From positions 1 through 50,638 of the forward strand of contig NZ_JASERU010000022.1 of NCBI RefSeq assembly GCF_030504985.1: DNA of 50,638 nucleotides. Reading direction: 5' to 3'. The notes below the pieces were generated by a model that saw nothing but the letters and a program-made list of their open reading frames with translations, searched no databases and was not told the DNA's origin. Both the position numbers and the translations under genes were made by a program. The DNA is from Fulvimonas sp. R45. GTDB taxonomy: Bacteria; Pseudomonadota; Gammaproteobacteria; Xanthomonadales; Rhodanobacteraceae. Below, piece after piece: positions 28,900 through 37,977 of this stretch (within the stretch, counting starts at the first letter, position 1; the number at the start of each line of letters is the position of its first letter).

Positions 28900-28932
28900 A
28901 TATTGATCAATCTTGATCCAAGCGATCAATAT
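28900..28932. promoter_or_regulatory. TTGATC repeat cluster, candidate operator
   Basis: An AT-rich island with the outer inverted repeat ATATTGATC (28900-28908) and GATCAATAT (28924-28932). Inside are TTGATCAA (28903-28910), TTGATCCAA (28913-28921) and the reverse half GATCAA (28924-28929). The first two TTGATC units are 10 nt apart, one helical turn. It ends 8 nt before the HTH-citrate synthase ATG and lies about 75-110 nt upstream of the prpB start. It is the natural binding site for that regulator, by inference. Confidence 0.55.
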
Positions 28933-28939
28933 ATCAGCC

Positions 28940-30154
28940 ATGCGCACCGATTATCTTTCCGCCCGCGACGCCGCCGCGCGGCTCGGCATCAGCCTGGCCA
29001 CGCTGTACGCCTACGTCAGCCGCGGCAAGGTCGATTCGCGTCCCGGCGCGGACGGGCGCAGCCGCGAGTACCTGGCCGAGGACGTCGAGCGCCTGATCGA
29101 GCGCCGCCAGGCCGGCCGCGGCGCCGCGCAAGGCGCCGCGCACAGCCTCACCTGGGGGCTGCCGGTGCTGGAGACGCGGATCTCGCTGATCCGGCCGCAT
29201 GGGCACTACTACCGGGGACAGCCGGCGGTCGCGCTGGCCGAGTCCGGCGCCGGGCTGGAGGACGTGGCGCGCCTGCTTTGGGCCTGCGGGGACGCCGATC
29301 CGTTCGACGGCGCCGCACCCGCCGGCTGGTCGCCCGCGGTGCGGTCGCTGCTGGGCCGCGGCCTGCCGCCGCTGGAACGCACCATGGCCGCGCTGCCGCT
29401 GCTGGGCCTGTCCGCGCCGCATGCGCTCGGGGCCGATCCCGTGCGGCGACGCGAGGGCGCCGCGCGGCTGTTGCGCGAGACCGCCGCCCTGCTGTGCGCG
29501 GCGAAGCCGGACCGGCGCCCGATCCATGCCCGGCTCGCGGCTGCCTGGGGCTGCGACGACGCCCGCGCCCAGGCACTGCTGCGCGGCGCACTCGTGCTGT
29601 GCGCGGACCACGAGCTCAATGCCTCGGCCTTCGCCGCCCGCGTGACCGCCTCCACCGGCGCCGGCCTGCACGCCGCCGCGTGCGCGGGGCTGGCCGCGCT
29701 GTCCGGCCCGCGGCACGGCGGCGCCGCCGCGCGGGCGCATGCGTTGATCCGCCATGCACTGCGCGAACGCGACCTGCCCGCCTACGTGCGCGAGCGCCTG
29801 CGCCATGGCGACGAGCTGCCCGGCTTCGGCCACCCGCTGTACCCGGACGGCGACCCGCGCGCCGCGCTGCTGCTGCGCATGCTGGGCTCGGCGCACCCGC
29901 GCCTGGCCGGCGCGGCGCGGGTACGGCGCCTGGCCGACGCCGTCGTCGCCTGCTGCGGCCGCGCACCCAGCCTGGATTTCGCGCTGGCCGCGATCGCCCT
30001 GCTGCACGACCAGGATGCCGAGGCGGCGCTGTCGCTGTTCGCCGCCGGGCGCATGGCCGGCTGGCTGGCGCATGCGCTGGAACAGCAGGAGGCCGGCGGG
30101 CTGATCCGCCCCCGCGCCCACTACGCCGGGGCCATGCCCGAGCGCCTGCGTTGA
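28940..30154 (+). CDS. HTH-citrate synthase fusion, putative regulator of prp genes
   Basis: A 404-residue two-domain protein. Residues about 4-55 (DYLSARDAAARLGISLATLYAYVSRGKV, then SREYLAEDVERL) form a MerR/excisionase-type winged helix-turn-helix. From about 75 onward is a citrate synthase domain that keeps all catalytic positions: His259 (GPRHGG), His298 (GFGHPLY) and Asp346 (LDF), plus His224 in DHELNAS. It is divergent from prpB with a TTGATC repeat cluster between, so it probably senses (methyl)citrate-cycle substrates and regulates prpBC. ATG 28940 is chosen; TTG 28913 would overlap the repeats. No clear Shine-Dalgarno, so it may be leaderless. Confidence 0.85.
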   Translation: MRTDYLSARDAAARLGISLATLYAYVSRGKVDSRPGADGRSREYLAEDVERLIERRQAGRGAAQGAAHSLTWGLPVLETRISLIRPHGHYYRGQPAVALAESGAGLEDVARLLWACGDADPFDGAAPAGWSPAVRSLLGRGLPPLERTMAALPLLGLSAPHALGADPVRRREGAARLLRETAALLCAAKPDRRPIHARLAAAWGCDDARAQALLRGALVLCADHELNASAFAARVTASTGAGLHAAACAGLAALSGPRHGGAAARAHALIRHALRERDLPAYVRERLRHGDELPGFGHPLYPDGDPRAALLLRMLGSAHPRLAGAARVRRLADAVVACCGRAPSLDFALAAIALLHDQDAEAALSLFAAGRMAGWLAHALEQQEAGGLIRPRAHYAGAMPERLR

Positions 30155-30229
30155 CATGTCCCGGCCCCCCGTCGGCGTGACGGCCTCGTCACGAGCCGGT
30201 CACGGTATCGGCGGGTGGCATCGCCTACG

Positions 30230-30266
30230 ATAGCCCACGCCTATCCACCCTATCCCAACAATCAAT
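30230..30266 (+). promoter_or_regulatory. OxyR-like binding site of ahpC
   Basis: The sequence fits the OxyR tetramer pattern ATAG-N7-CTAT-N7-ATAG-N7-CTAT: ATAG at 30230, CTAT at 30241, ATCC at 30252, CAAT at 30263. The first two elements are exact; the third and fourth match 2/4 and 3/4. Its 3' end touches the -35 of the ahpC promoter, the position expected for an activator that contacts RNA polymerase. Confidence 0.7.
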
Positions 30267-30294
30267 TGGACTGATCGAACACGATCCCTACAAT
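30266..30294 (+). promoter_or_regulatory. ahpC promoter
   Basis: TTGGAC (30266-30271), exactly 17 nt, then TACAAT (30289-30294). Both hexamers are one mismatch from consensus for sigma70. It lies 36 nt before the ahpC start. Confidence 0.75.
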
Positions 30295-30330
30295 TGAGCC
30301 CATCAACCACCCACCAACGGAGATCAGCAA

Positions 30331-30894
30331 GTGTCTTTGATCAATACCGAAGTGAAGCCGTTCAAGGCCCAGGCGTTCAAGGCCGGCAAGTTCATCGAAG
30401 TGACCGAGGCCGACCTCAAGGGCAAGTGGTCCGTGGTGTTCTTCTACCCGGCCGACTTCACCTTCGTCTGCCCGACCGAGCTTGAGGATCTGGCGGACAA
30501 CTATGCCGAGTTTCAGAAGCTGGGCGTGGAGATCTACAGCGTCTCGACCGACACCCACTTCTCGCACAAGGCGTGGCACGACACCTCCGACGCGATCAGG
30601 AAGATCGAGTACACCATGCTGGGCGACCCCACCCACGCGATCGCACGCAACTTCGAGGTGCTGATCGAGGACGCCGGCCTGGCCGACCGCGGCACCTTCG
30701 TGGTCGACCCGGACGGCAAGATCCAGATCGTCGAGATCACCGCCGGCGGCATCGGCCGCGACGCCAAGGAACTGCTGCGCAAGGTGAAGGCCGCGCAGTA
30801 CGTCGCCAGCCACCCGGGCGAGGTGTGCCCGGCCAAGTGGAAGGAAGGCGAGAAGACCCTGGCTCCCTCGCTGGACCTGGTTGGCAAGATCTGA
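30331..30894 (+). CDS. ahpC: Alkyl hydroperoxide reductase peroxiredoxin subunit
   Basis: A 187-residue typical 2-Cys peroxiredoxin that reduces organic peroxides, H2O2 and peroxynitrite. The peroxidatic cysteine is Cys47 (FTFVCPTE) and the resolving cysteine Cys166 (EVCPAKW). Start is GTG 30331 with GGAG 8 nt upstream. ahpF follows after 181 nt containing a strong hairpin. A sigma70 promoter and OxyR-like site lie upstream, but no oxyR is in the window. Confidence 0.98.
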   Translation: MSLINTEVKPFKAQAFKAGKFIEVTEADLKGKWSVVFFYPADFTFVCPTELEDLADNYAEFQKLGVEIYSVSTDTHFSHKAWHDTSDAIRKIEYTMLGDPTHAIARNFEVLIEDAGLADRGTFVVDPDGKIQIVEITAGGIGRDAKELLRKVKAAQYVASHPGEVCPAKWKEGEKTLAPSLDLVGKI

Positions 30895-30909
30895 TCCACC
30901 TGCCGTACC

Positions 30910-30937
30910 GGAACCGGGCGCCGCGGCGCCCGGTTCC
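30910..30937 (+). terminator. Hairpin between ahpC and ahpF
   Basis: Thirteen-base arms (30910-30922 and 30925-30937) with a 2-nt tip. It is very stable but has no U tract. It may be a partial terminator or an mRNA 3' stabiliser that keeps AhpC above AhpF. Confidence 0.5.
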
Positions 30938-31075
30938 CATCCACCGAGGATGCTTGTGCCAGCGGCTTGCGCCCGGCTTCGCTCCCCCTCCGCAGCCGCC
31001 CTCCCCGATGGCGTAGGCCGCTGCCACAAGTATCCCATCCCCCCTTCTCCCGCATCCGACCCCGGAGTGCCCGCC

Positions 31076-32662
31076 ATGCTCGACGAAGCCATCAAGGCCC
31101 AGCTCAAGGCCTACCTGGAGAAACTCACGCAGCCGATCGAACTGGTCGCCGCGCTGGACGACGGCGCCAAGTCGCGCGAGCTGGACGAGCTGCTGCACGA
31201 GATCGCCGCAATGAGCGACAGGATCTCGCTGCGCCGCGACGACGACGAGCCGCGCAAGCCCTCGTTCGCGATCAACCGCCTCGGCACCGACGTCGGCGTG
31301 CGCTTCGCCGGCATCCCGATGGGCCACGAGTTCACCTCGCTGGTGCTGGCCTTGCTGCAGGTAGGCGGGCATCCGTCCAAGGCCGCGGCCGAGACCATCG
31401 CGCAGGTGCAGGACCTCGAAGGGGAGTTCCGCTTCGAGACCTATTTCTCGCTGTCCTGCCAGAACTGCCCGGACGTGGTGCAGGCGCTCAACCTGATGAG
31501 CGTGCTCAACCCCAACATCAAGCACGTCGCCATCGACGGCGCGCTGTACCCGGACGAGGTGGAGCGGCGCCAGGTCATGTCGGTGCCCACCGTCTACCTC
31601 AACGGCGAACTGTTCGACCAGGGCCGCATGAGCCTGGAACAGATCCTGGCGAAGATTGATACCGGCAGCGCCGAGCGCGAGGCCGGGAAGATCAAGGCCA
31701 AGGGCGCGTTCGACGTGCTGGTGGTCGGCGGCGGCCCGGCCGGCGCCGCGGCGGCGATCTACGCCGCGCGCAAGGGCATCCGCACCGGCGTGGCGGCCGA
31801 GCGCTTCGGCGGCCAGGTGCTCGATACCATGGCGATCGAGAACTTCATCTCCGTGCCCTACACCGAAGGCCCGAAGCTGGGCGCGGCGCTGGAGCAGCAC
31901 GTGCGCGAATACGACGTGGACGTGATGAACCTGCAGCGCGCCACGAAGCTGGTGCCCGCCGGCGAATCCGCCAGCGGCCTGGTCGAGGTGCAACTGGAGA
32001 ACGGCGCCCGCCTGAAGTCCAAGGCCGTGATCCTGTCCACCGGCGCACGCTGGCGGCAGATGGGCGTGCCCGGCGAGGACGCCTACCGCAACAAGGGCGT
32101 GGCCTACTGCCCGCACTGCGACGGCCCGCTGTTCAAGGGCAAGCGCGTGGCGGTGGTCGGCGGCGGCAACTCCGGCGTCGAGGCGGCGATCGACCTGGCC
32201 GGCCTGGTGGCCCACGTCACCCTGATCGAGTTCGACGGCAAGCTGCGCGCGGACGAGGTGCTGCAGCGCAAGCTGCGCAGCCTGCCCAACGTGGACGTGA
32301 TCGTCAGCGCGCAGACCACCGAGGTGCTGGGCGACGGCCAGAAGGTCAACGGCCTGGTCTACAAGGACCGCACCGACGGCGTGATGCACAGCCTGGAACT
32401 GGAAGGCGTCTTCGTGCAGATCGGCCTGCTGCCGAACACCGAGTGGCTGAAGGGCTCGCTGGAACTCAGCCCGCGCGGCGAGATCGTGATCGACGACCGC
32501 GGCCAGACCTCGCTGTCCGGCGTGTTCGCCGCCGGCGACGCCACCACGGTGCCGTACAAGCAGATCGTGATCGCGATGGGCGCAGGCTCCACTGCCGCGC
32601 TGGCCGCGTTCGACCACCTGATCCGCAGTTCGGCGCCGGTGGCCGAAGCCGCCGAGGCCTGA
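31076..32662 (+). CDS. ahpF: Alkyl hydroperoxide reductase flavoprotein subunit
   Basis: A 528-residue NADH-dependent disulfide reductase that recycles AhpC. The N-terminal double thioredoxin fold carries SCQNC (Cys128, Cys131). The thioredoxin-reductase-like part has the FAD motif [10 protein letters not shown], the redox pair CPHC (Cys345, Cys348), NAD motif GGGNSG, and C-terminal FAAGDATT. Length fits the family (521 in E. coli). GGAG precedes ATG 31076. Its stop codon lies inside a small palindrome. Confidence 0.98.
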   Translation: MLDEAIKAQLKAYLEKLTQPIELVAALDDGAKSRELDELLHEIAAMSDRISLRRDDDEPRKPSFAINRLGTDVGVRFAGIPMGHEFTSLVLALLQVGGHPSKAAAETIAQVQDLEGEFRFETYFSLSCQNCPDVVQALNLMSVLNPNIKHVAIDGALYPDEVERRQVMSVPTVYLNGELFDQGRMSLEQILAKIDTGSAEREAGKIKAKGAFDVLVVGGGPAGAAAAIYAARKGIRTGVAAERFGGQVLDTMAIENFISVPYTEGPKLGAALEQHVREYDVDVMNLQRATKLVPAGESASGLVEVQLENGARLKSKAVILSTGARWRQMGVPGEDAYRNKGVAYCPHCDGPLFKGKRVAVVGGGNSGVEAAIDLAGLVAHVTLIEFDGKLRADEVLQRKLRSLPNVDVIVSAQTTEVLGDGQKVNGLVYKDRTDGVMHSLELEGVFVQIGLLPNTEWLKGSLELSPRGEIVIDDRGQTSLSGVFAAGDATTVPYKQIVIAMGAGSTAALAAFDHLIRSSAPVAEAAEA

Positions 32663-32675
32663 AGTTCAGGCCTCG
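32653..32675 (+). terminator. Palindrome across the ahpF stop codon
   Basis: Eleven-base arms (32653-32663 and 32665-32675) around a single G, spanning the TGA. No U tract follows. It may act as a 3' end stabiliser; terminator function is uncertain. Confidence 0.35.
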
Positions 32676-32699
32676 CGCGGGAGGCAGGTCGGTCGGCAC

Positions 32700-32767
32700 G
32701 GCCCTTCGACTTCGCTGCGCTACGCTCAGGGCGAACGGTTGCGGGTTTTCCTCACCCCGTTCGCCCT
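32700..32767. repeat. Dispersed repeat with GGGCGAACGG inverted arms
   Basis: Contains CCCTTCGACTTCGCTGCGC followed by arms AGGGCGAACGG (32728-32738) and CCGTTCGCCCT (32757-32767). Sequences of this kind recur in xanthomonad intergenic regions, from memory. Single copy here. Confidence 0.55.
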
Positions 32768-32870
32768 CATCGAGTCCATTCGGGAGCCGAGCAGGGGCGG
32801 GACGATCAGGCTCATAGCGACGGCATAGACGTCGGTTCCTTTTCGCCGTTGCCGAAACCGCCAAAGAAAA

Positions 32871-32890
32871 AGGGCGGCCGAAGCCGCCCT
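32871..32890 (-). terminator. mdh terminator
   Basis: Eight-base arms (32871-32878 and 32883-32890) with a TTCG loop on the minus strand, followed by TTTTCTTT, 21 nt after the mdh stop. Confidence 0.88.
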
Positions 32891-32910
32891 CCCTCAAGCA
32901 CCACGCCAAC

Positions 32911-33894
32911 TCACTTGGCGAACAGGTGCTCGACGCCCGCGCGCTCCTCGCGCAGTTCCTTGTGGGTCGCGTCAATGCGCGCCTGCGAGAACGCATTGAT
33001 CTCCAGCCCCTGCACGATGGCGTACTTGCCGTCCTTCACCGTCACCGGGTAACCGAAGATCACGCCCGGCTCGATGCCGTAGGAACCGTCGGACGGGATG
33101 CCCATCGAGACCCAGTCGCCTTCCGCCGTGCCCTGCGCCCAGGTGCGCATGTGGTCGATCGCGGCCGAAGCGGCCGAAGCGGCCGACGAGGCGCCGCGCG
33201 CCTTGATGATGGCCGCGCCGCGCTGCTGCACGGTGGGGATGAAGTCGTTCTCGTACCAGGCCTGGTCGACCAGCGACAGCGCCGGCTTGCCATCCACGGT
33301 GGCGTGGTGCAGGTCGGGGTACTGGGTGGAGCTGTGGTTGCCCCAGATGGTGACCTTGCGGATGTCGGTGGTGTGCTTGCCGGTCTTCTCGGCGAGCTGC
33401 GACAGCGCGCGGTTGTGGTCCAGCCGCACCATCGCGGTGAAGCACTTCGGGTCGAGGTCCGGCGCGTTCTGCTGCGCGATCAGCGCGTTGGTGTTGGCCG
33501 GGTTGCCCACCACCAGCACCTTCACGTCGCGCCTGGCGTGGTCGTTCAGCGCCTTGCCCTGCGGGCCGAAGATCGCGCCATTGGCTTCCAGCAGGTCCTT
33601 GCGCTCCATGCCCGGGCCGCGCGGGCGGGCACCGACCAGCAGTGCGTAGTCCACGTCCTTGAAGGCGACGTTGGCGTCGTCGGTGGCGACGATGCCGGCC
33701 AGGGTCGGGAACGCGCAGTCGTTGAGCTCCATCACCACGCCCTGCAGCGCGGGCAGCGCCGGGGTGATCTCCAGCAGGTGCAGGATCACCGGCTGGTCCG
33801 GACCCAGCATGTCGCCCGCGGCGATGCGGAACAGCAGGGCGTAGCCGATCTGGCCGGCAGCGCCGGTGACGGCGACTCGAACGGGGGCTTTCAT
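32911..33894 (-). CDS. mdh: Malate dehydrogenase
   Basis: A 327-residue NAD-dependent enzyme of the long (class 2) bacterial Mdh type, interconverting malate and oxaloacetate. The NAD motif is [11 protein letters not shown]; substrate Arg in [13 protein letters not shown]; catalytic His in [11 protein letters not shown]. Two ATG codons adjoin (33897 and 33894); the second is placed 7 nt after GGAG and matches the MKAPVRV start of relatives. It supplies oxaloacetate also used by PrpC. Confidence 0.97.
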   Translation of the reverse strand: MKAPVRVAVTGAAGQIGYALLFRIAAGDMLGPDQPVILHLLEITPALPALQGVVMELNDCAFPTLAGIVATDDANVAFKDVDYALLVGARPRGPGMERKDLLEANGAIFGPQGKALNDHARRDVKVLVVGNPANTNALIAQQNAPDLDPKCFTAMVRLDHNRALSQLAEKTGKHTTDIRKVTIWGNHSSTQYPDLHHATVDGKPALSLVDQAWYENDFIPTVQQRGAAIIKARGASSAASAASAAIDHMRTWAQGTAEGDWVSMGIPSDGSYGIEPGVIFGYPVTVKDGKYAIVQGLEINAFSQARIDATHKELREERAGVEHLFAK

Positions 33895-33948
33895 CATGGA
33901 TCTCCGTGGTTCGGTAATCGGAAAGGGAAGCGCGCAGGCGGCTCCCGG

Positions 33949-35148
33949 TCAAGCGAGTTCGGCGAAGAACTCCTGGATGCGGTCCAGGCCAGGCTGCAAT
34001 TGTGCGGCCGGGCAGGTATAGGAAATGCGCAAGCCGCGCGGCTCGCCGAAGGCGGAACCCGGCACGCAGGCCACGCCCTTGGCCTCCAGCAGCGCGGCGC
34101 ACAGTTCCACGTCGTTGGAAATCCGGGTGCCGTTGTGGCTCTTGCCGAACGCCACCGAGACGTCCGGGAACGCATAGAACGCGCCCTGCGGTCGCGGGCA
34201 GCTCACGCCGGGGATGGCGTTGAGCGCAGCGACCACGGTGTCGCGACGGGCGGCGAACTCGGCGCACTTCGCCTGCGGGATGTCCTGCGGGCCGGCGAAC
34301 GCGGCCACCGCGGCCGCGGTGATCACTTCCGGGATGCTGGTGATGTGGTTGGAATTGAGCGTGGTGACCGCCTTGGCCACCGCTTCCGGCCCGGCCAGCA
34401 GGCCCACGCGCCAGCCCGGCATGCCGTAGGTCTTGGAGACCGAGTCGACGAACACCAGCCGCTCCCTCAACTCCGGCTTCGCATGCACGAAGTTGTGGTA
34501 GCCAATGCCGTCGAACACCATCGAGTTGTAGATGTCGTCGGTGATGATCCAGGTGTCCGGATGCTTCGCCAGCACGTCCGCCAGCGCCGCGATTTCCTCG
34601 CGCGTGTAGACCATGCCGGTGGGGTTGGACGGATTGTTGAACAGGAACACCCTGGGCTTGCGCGCCAGCGCCGCGTCGAGCTGCGTCGGCGTGAGCTTGT
34701 AGTCCTGGTCCGGGCCGCAGTGCAGCACGTTGACCTTGGCGCCCACGATGTCGGCGATGTCGCGGTAGGTGGTCCAGTACGGCGCGGCGAAGGCGATCTC
34801 GTCGCCTTCGTCCAGCAACGCCTCGGCCAGGTTGTACAGCACCTGCTTGGCGCCGATGCCGATCGACAGGTTGGCGTGGCCGTAGCCGGAAAAGCCCAGC
34901 GCCTCGATGTGCTTCAGGAAGGCGTCCAGCAGCGGCTCGGCGCCGCGGTTGCTGCCGTACTGGCCACTGTCGTGGCCGAGCGCCTCGCGCGCCGCCGCGT
35001 ATACGTGCTCGCCGGGCAGGAAGTTGGGCACGCCGATGGAGAAGCTGATGATGTCGCGGCCGGCGGCCTTGAGCTGCTTCGCCTTGGAGGCGATGACCAT
35101 GATCGCGCTGGGCTTGGCGCGGCCGACACGCTGGGCGAGCTGGGGCAT
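33949..35148 (-). CDS. Class I/II pyridoxal-phosphate aminotransferase
   Basis: A 399-residue fold-type I aminotransferase of the aspartate aminotransferase group. The nucleotide-like PLP phosphate motif lies near GAKQVLYNLA, the Asp partner in ITDDIYNSMVFDG, the PLP lysine in SVSKTYGMPGWRVG, and the carboxylate-binding Arg in GLRISYTCP. Substrate not decided by sequence; aspartate/prephenate is likely. GAGGAA precedes ATG 35148. It is 54 nt upstream of mdh, both on the minus strand, so aspartate and malate interconversion through oxaloacetate may be co-expressed. Confidence 0.92.
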   Translation of the reverse strand: MPQLAQRVGRAKPSAIMVIASKAKQLKAAGRDIISFSIGVPNFLPGEHVYAAAREALGHDSGQYGSNRGAEPLLDAFLKHIEALGFSGYGHANLSIGIGAKQVLYNLAEALLDEGDEIAFAAPYWTTYRDIADIVGAKVNVLHCGPDQDYKLTPTQLDAALARKPRVFLFNNPSNPTGMVYTREEIAALADVLAKHPDTWIITDDIYNSMVFDGIGYHNFVHAKPELRERLVFVDSVSKTYGMPGWRVGLLAGPEAVAKAVTTLNSNHITSIPEVITAAAVAAFAGPQDIPQAKCAEFAARRDTVVAALNAIPGVSCPRPQGAFYAFPDVSVAFGKSHNGTRISNDVELCAALLEAKGVACVPGSAFGEPRGLRISYTCPAAQLQPGLDRIQEFFAELA

Positions 35149-35386
35149 GGCTTCCTCTGGATCGTGGGGGAGAGGGAACGCAAACCCGGGGATTTTAGCA
35201 TGCGGCGACGCATCATCCGGCAGCGCTACGGAAGTCGCATTGACCGGCCCCGCCAGGGGTGCAATCCACCGCCCCGCCGTTGCATGATGGACGCGCCGCG
35301 CCCGTCGCGGCATTGCCGGGGCCCGCAGGACGCGGCGCCCAGCACCGAAGGGGAACCGTCATCCACCCGCAAGAGGACACACGGAC

Positions 35387-35644
35387 ATGCATTGGCTCTG
35401 GGTATTCATCGTCGGTCTGGTCGTCGGCATCATCGCCAAGCTCATCACCCCCGGGAAGGATCCGGGCGGCTTCATCATCACCGCCATCATCGGCATCATC
35501 GGCTCGGTACTCGCCACCTGGGTGGGCGAACACCTGGGCTGGTGGGGGCCCACCGGACTGGTGCACTTCATCGCCTCCATCGTCGGCGCGATCATCCTGC
35601 TGGTGATCTACCACGCCGTCTTCAAGCGCAACGCATCCAGCTGA
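35387..35644 (+). CDS. GlsB/YeaQ/YmgE-family stress membrane protein
   Basis: An 85-residue protein with three hydrophobic helices. The glycine-rich pattern VGIIAKLITPGKDPGGFIITAIIGIIGS is the transglycosylase-associated protein/GlsB signature. Members are induced in stationary phase and stress, and the mechanism is unknown. AGAGGA is upstream of the ATG. It ends 12 nt before a perfect terminator palindrome. Confidence 0.93.
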   Translation: MHWLWVFIVGLVVGIIAKLITPGKDPGGFIITAIIGIIGSVLATWVGEHLGWWGPTGLVHFIASIVGAIILLVIYHAVFKRNASS

Positions 35645-35656
35645 CCCGCAAACGCA

Positions 35657-35694
35657 CGGCGCCGGCGAAGCACGTGCTTCGCCGGCGCCGTTTT
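35657..35694 (+). terminator. Terminator of the GlsB-like gene
   Basis: A 34-bp perfect palindrome (35657-35690) followed by TTTT. It lies between convergent genes and may also stop the YidB-like transcript. Confidence 0.92.
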
Positions 35695-35712
35695 CGCATC
35701 ACCCTGATCGGA

Positions 35713-36144
35713 TCAGGCGCCCAACCCGCCCAGCAGCTTGCCGGCCAGCCCTTCCAGCGCACCCAGGTCGAGGCCGCCACCCTGCCCCTGCGCCGGCACC
35801 TGGCCGTCGGGCGTGAGGTGGTCCACCGCGTGCGGCAGCACCTGCGAAAGCTGGCCCAGGAGCTGGTTCTGGTCGACGCCGAGCTTGCCGGCCGCCTGTT
35901 CCAGCACCGAGCCCAGGCCACCGTTCTGCAGCGCCTGGCCCAGTTGGCTGCCGGACACCGCCTGGTTCGAGCCGGTGCCGACCCACGATTGCACCGCGTC
36001 GCCCAGCCCGTGCTGCTGGAGCATGGCCACCAGCCCCTGCACGCCGCCGGCCTTCTGAATCAGTTCGCCGGCCAGCGAGATGAGCGAACCGCCGCCGGCC
36101 GCATTGCCCTGGGCTCCGCCCAGCAGATCGTTGAGAAAGGACAT
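35713..36144 (-). CDS. YidB-family (DUF937) protein
   Basis: A 143-residue Gly/Gln/Leu-rich protein beginning MSFLNDLLGGAQG. The conserved core is GLVAMLQQHGLGDAVQSWVGTGSNQAVSG, typical of the YidB/DUF937 family. Function unknown; no signal peptide. GGAG lies upstream of the ATG. Confidence 0.9.
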   Translation of the reverse strand: MSFLNDLLGGAQGNAAGGGSLISLAGELIQKAGGVQGLVAMLQQHGLGDAVQSWVGTGSNQAVSGSQLGQALQNGGLGSVLEQAAGKLGVDQNQLLGQLSQVLPHAVDHLTPDGQVPAQGQGGGLDLGALEGLAGKLLGGLGA

Positions 36145-36286
36145 AGCCAGGCTCCTTGTCGAGAGTGGATGTGTGCAGCCCGTCGATTCTAGGTGGCGCG
36201 CCCCCTCACCGTCGTGACGGGCATGTGAAACCGGTCCCGGTTCCGGGTCGGAACATTCCCAAAATACGCCCGCCGGCGCCGGACGG

Positions 36287-37303
36287 TCAGGGCGCGGGCG
36301 CGGTGGAGTCGCGCAGCTCCAGCGAATACGGCACCTGCACCAGGCTCCCCGGGCCGCGGCCGCGCAGGGCCTCCAGCAACTGCAGGGCGGCCAGCCGGCC
36401 CATCTCGCGGCTGGGCTGGCGCACGGTGGTCAGCGCCGGCCACAGCTGGCTGGCCAGCGGGGTGTCGTCGAAACCGCACACGGACAGGTCGCGCGGCACC
36501 TTCAGCCCGTATTCGCCGGCCACCCACATCACGCCGGCGGCCATGTCGTCGTTGGCGGCGAACACCGCGGTGGGCCGCTTCTTCTTCGGCGCCAGCAGCT
36601 CGCGCGCCGCCGCCACGCCGGAGCCGAAGGTGAAGGCACCCTGCACCACCAGCGCCGGGTCCTCCGCCAGGCCGGCCGCGGCCAGCGCGTCGCGATAGCC
36701 GGCCAGGCGCCAGCGGCTGGCGCCGTGGCTGGGGATGCCGACCACGTGGGCGATGCGCCGGTGCCCCAGCCCGATCAGGTGCGCCACCATCGCCTGCGCG
36801 GCCCGGCGCTCGTCCATCACCACGCCGATGCGGTCGCGGTGCTTCACCGGCGACACGCAGGCGTGCGGCACCTCGCGCTCGCGCAGGCGCTTGAGCAGCG
36901 GCGCGTAGTCGGTGATCGGTGGGGTCAGCACCACGCCGTCGGGATGGTGGCGCGAGATCAGCGTGTCGACCCGGTGGATGAAGTCCGCGCCGCCGATGCG
37001 CAGCGGGCGCACCATCATGCTGTAGTGGTGCTCGTCGCAGGCTTCCAGCACGCCGTCCTGGATCTCGGCCAGGTAGGACGAGGTGGGGTTGTCGTTGTTG
37101 TCGTACAGCATCGCCACCAGGAAGGAGCGGTTGCCCGCCAGGCTGCGCGCCGACGGATGCGGGTGGTAGTCCATCGCCGCCATCGCGGCCAGCACGCGCT
37201 GGCGCGTGGCGTCCTTGACGTTGGCCTCGTCGTTGAGCACGCGCGACACCGTCTTGGGCGAAACGCCCGCCTCGCGCGCCACGTCTTCAAGGCGTACCCG
37301 CAT
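36287..37303 (-). CDS. LacI-family transcriptional regulator
   Basis: A 338-residue regulator. The N-terminal HTH is VRLEDVAREAGVSPKTVSRVLND with the hinge helix SARSLAGNRS. A periplasmic-binding-like effector domain follows. The inducer, probably a sugar, cannot be read from sequence. GGGAG lies 6 nt before ATG 37303. No sugar operon is adjacent; the nearest carbohydrate genes are the cluster at 45-50 kb. Confidence 0.94.
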   Translation of the reverse strand: MRVRLEDVAREAGVSPKTVSRVLNDEANVKDATRQRVLAAMAAMDYHPHPSARSLAGNRSFLVAMLYDNNDNPTSSYLAEIQDGVLEACDEHHYSMMVRPLRIGGADFIHRVDTLISRHHPDGVVLTPPITDYAPLLKRLREREVPHACVSPVKHRDRIGVVMDERRAAQAMVAHLIGLGHRRIAHVVGIPSHGASRWRLAGYRDALAAAGLAEDPALVVQGAFTFGSGVAAARELLAPKKKRPTAVFAANDDMAAGVMWVAGEYGLKVPRDLSVCGFDDTPLASQLWPALTTVRQPSREMGRLAALQLLEALRGRGPGSLVQVPYSLELRDSTAPAP

Positions 37304-37363
37304 GGATTCTCCCTTCACCCGGCGTCCGTCCCGCGGCATGCCCGCGGGACGGGACGGCGATGC

Positions 37364-37873
37364 TCAGCCACGCGCGTCCAGCGCCTGGTTCCACTCCTGC
37401 ACGCGGCCGGCCTGGGCGGCCAGCAGCGCGTCCACGTCGCCTTCCACGGTGACCTTCTCGATCGCGTCGCCCTGGCGGATCGCGTCGACCACCTTCTGGT
37501 CCTCCGCGCCGACCACCTCGCCGAACACACTGTGCTTGCCGTCCAGCCACGGCGTCGGGCCGTGGGTGATGAAGAACTGGCTGCCGTTGGTGCGCGGGCC
37601 GGCGTTGGCCATCGACAGCACGCCCGGCTTGTCGTGGCGCAGCGAGGGGTGGAACTCGTCCTCGAACTTGTAGCCCGGGCCGCCGGTGCCGGTGCCCAGC
37701 GGGCAGCCGCCCTGGATCATGAAGTCGGCGATCACGCGGTGGAAGCTCAGCCCGTCGTAGTACCCGCGGCGCGCCAGGTTGACGAAGCTGGCCACCGTCA
37801 CCGGGGCCTTGTCCTCGTGCAGGCGCAGGTGGATCGGGCCGCGGCTGGTTTGCAGGGTGACGTTGATGCTCAT
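37364..37873 (-). CDS. Cytoplasmic cyclophilin-type peptidyl-prolyl isomerase
   Basis: A 169-residue cyclophilin. The active-site Arg lies in [14 protein letters not shown], with [22 protein letters not shown] and HSVFGEV as further signatures. No signal peptide, so a PpiB-type cytoplasmic enzyme. It precedes the LacI-type gene by 60 nt on the same strand. Confidence 0.96.
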   Translation of the reverse strand: MSINVTLQTSRGPIHLRLHEDKAPVTVASFVNLARRGYYDGLSFHRVIADFMIQGGCPLGTGTGGPGYKFEDEFHPSLRHDKPGVLSMANAGPRTNGSQFFITHGPTPWLDGKHSVFGEVVGAEDQKVVDAIRQGDAIEKVTVEGDVDALLAAQAGRVQEWNQALDARG

Positions 37874-37977
37874 CGGGAATCCTTCTGGACTGGAATGCGT
37901 CGGCCCGGGGACAGGCCGGATGGTCCACAAGGATAACCCAGCCGCCGGCACAGGCAGGATGAACGGTGCGTTCCCGG

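Noticed and set aside
33161-33187. Tandem GCGGCCGAA-like 9-mers within mdh
   Set aside because: They encode an SSAASAAS stretch where class 2 Mdh proteins already have a similar Ser/Ala segment of equal length, so it is not an insertion.
32926-36192. A 1088-codon plus-strand frame opposite mdh and the aminotransferase
   Set aside because: Shadow of two well-recognised enzymes; no family features.
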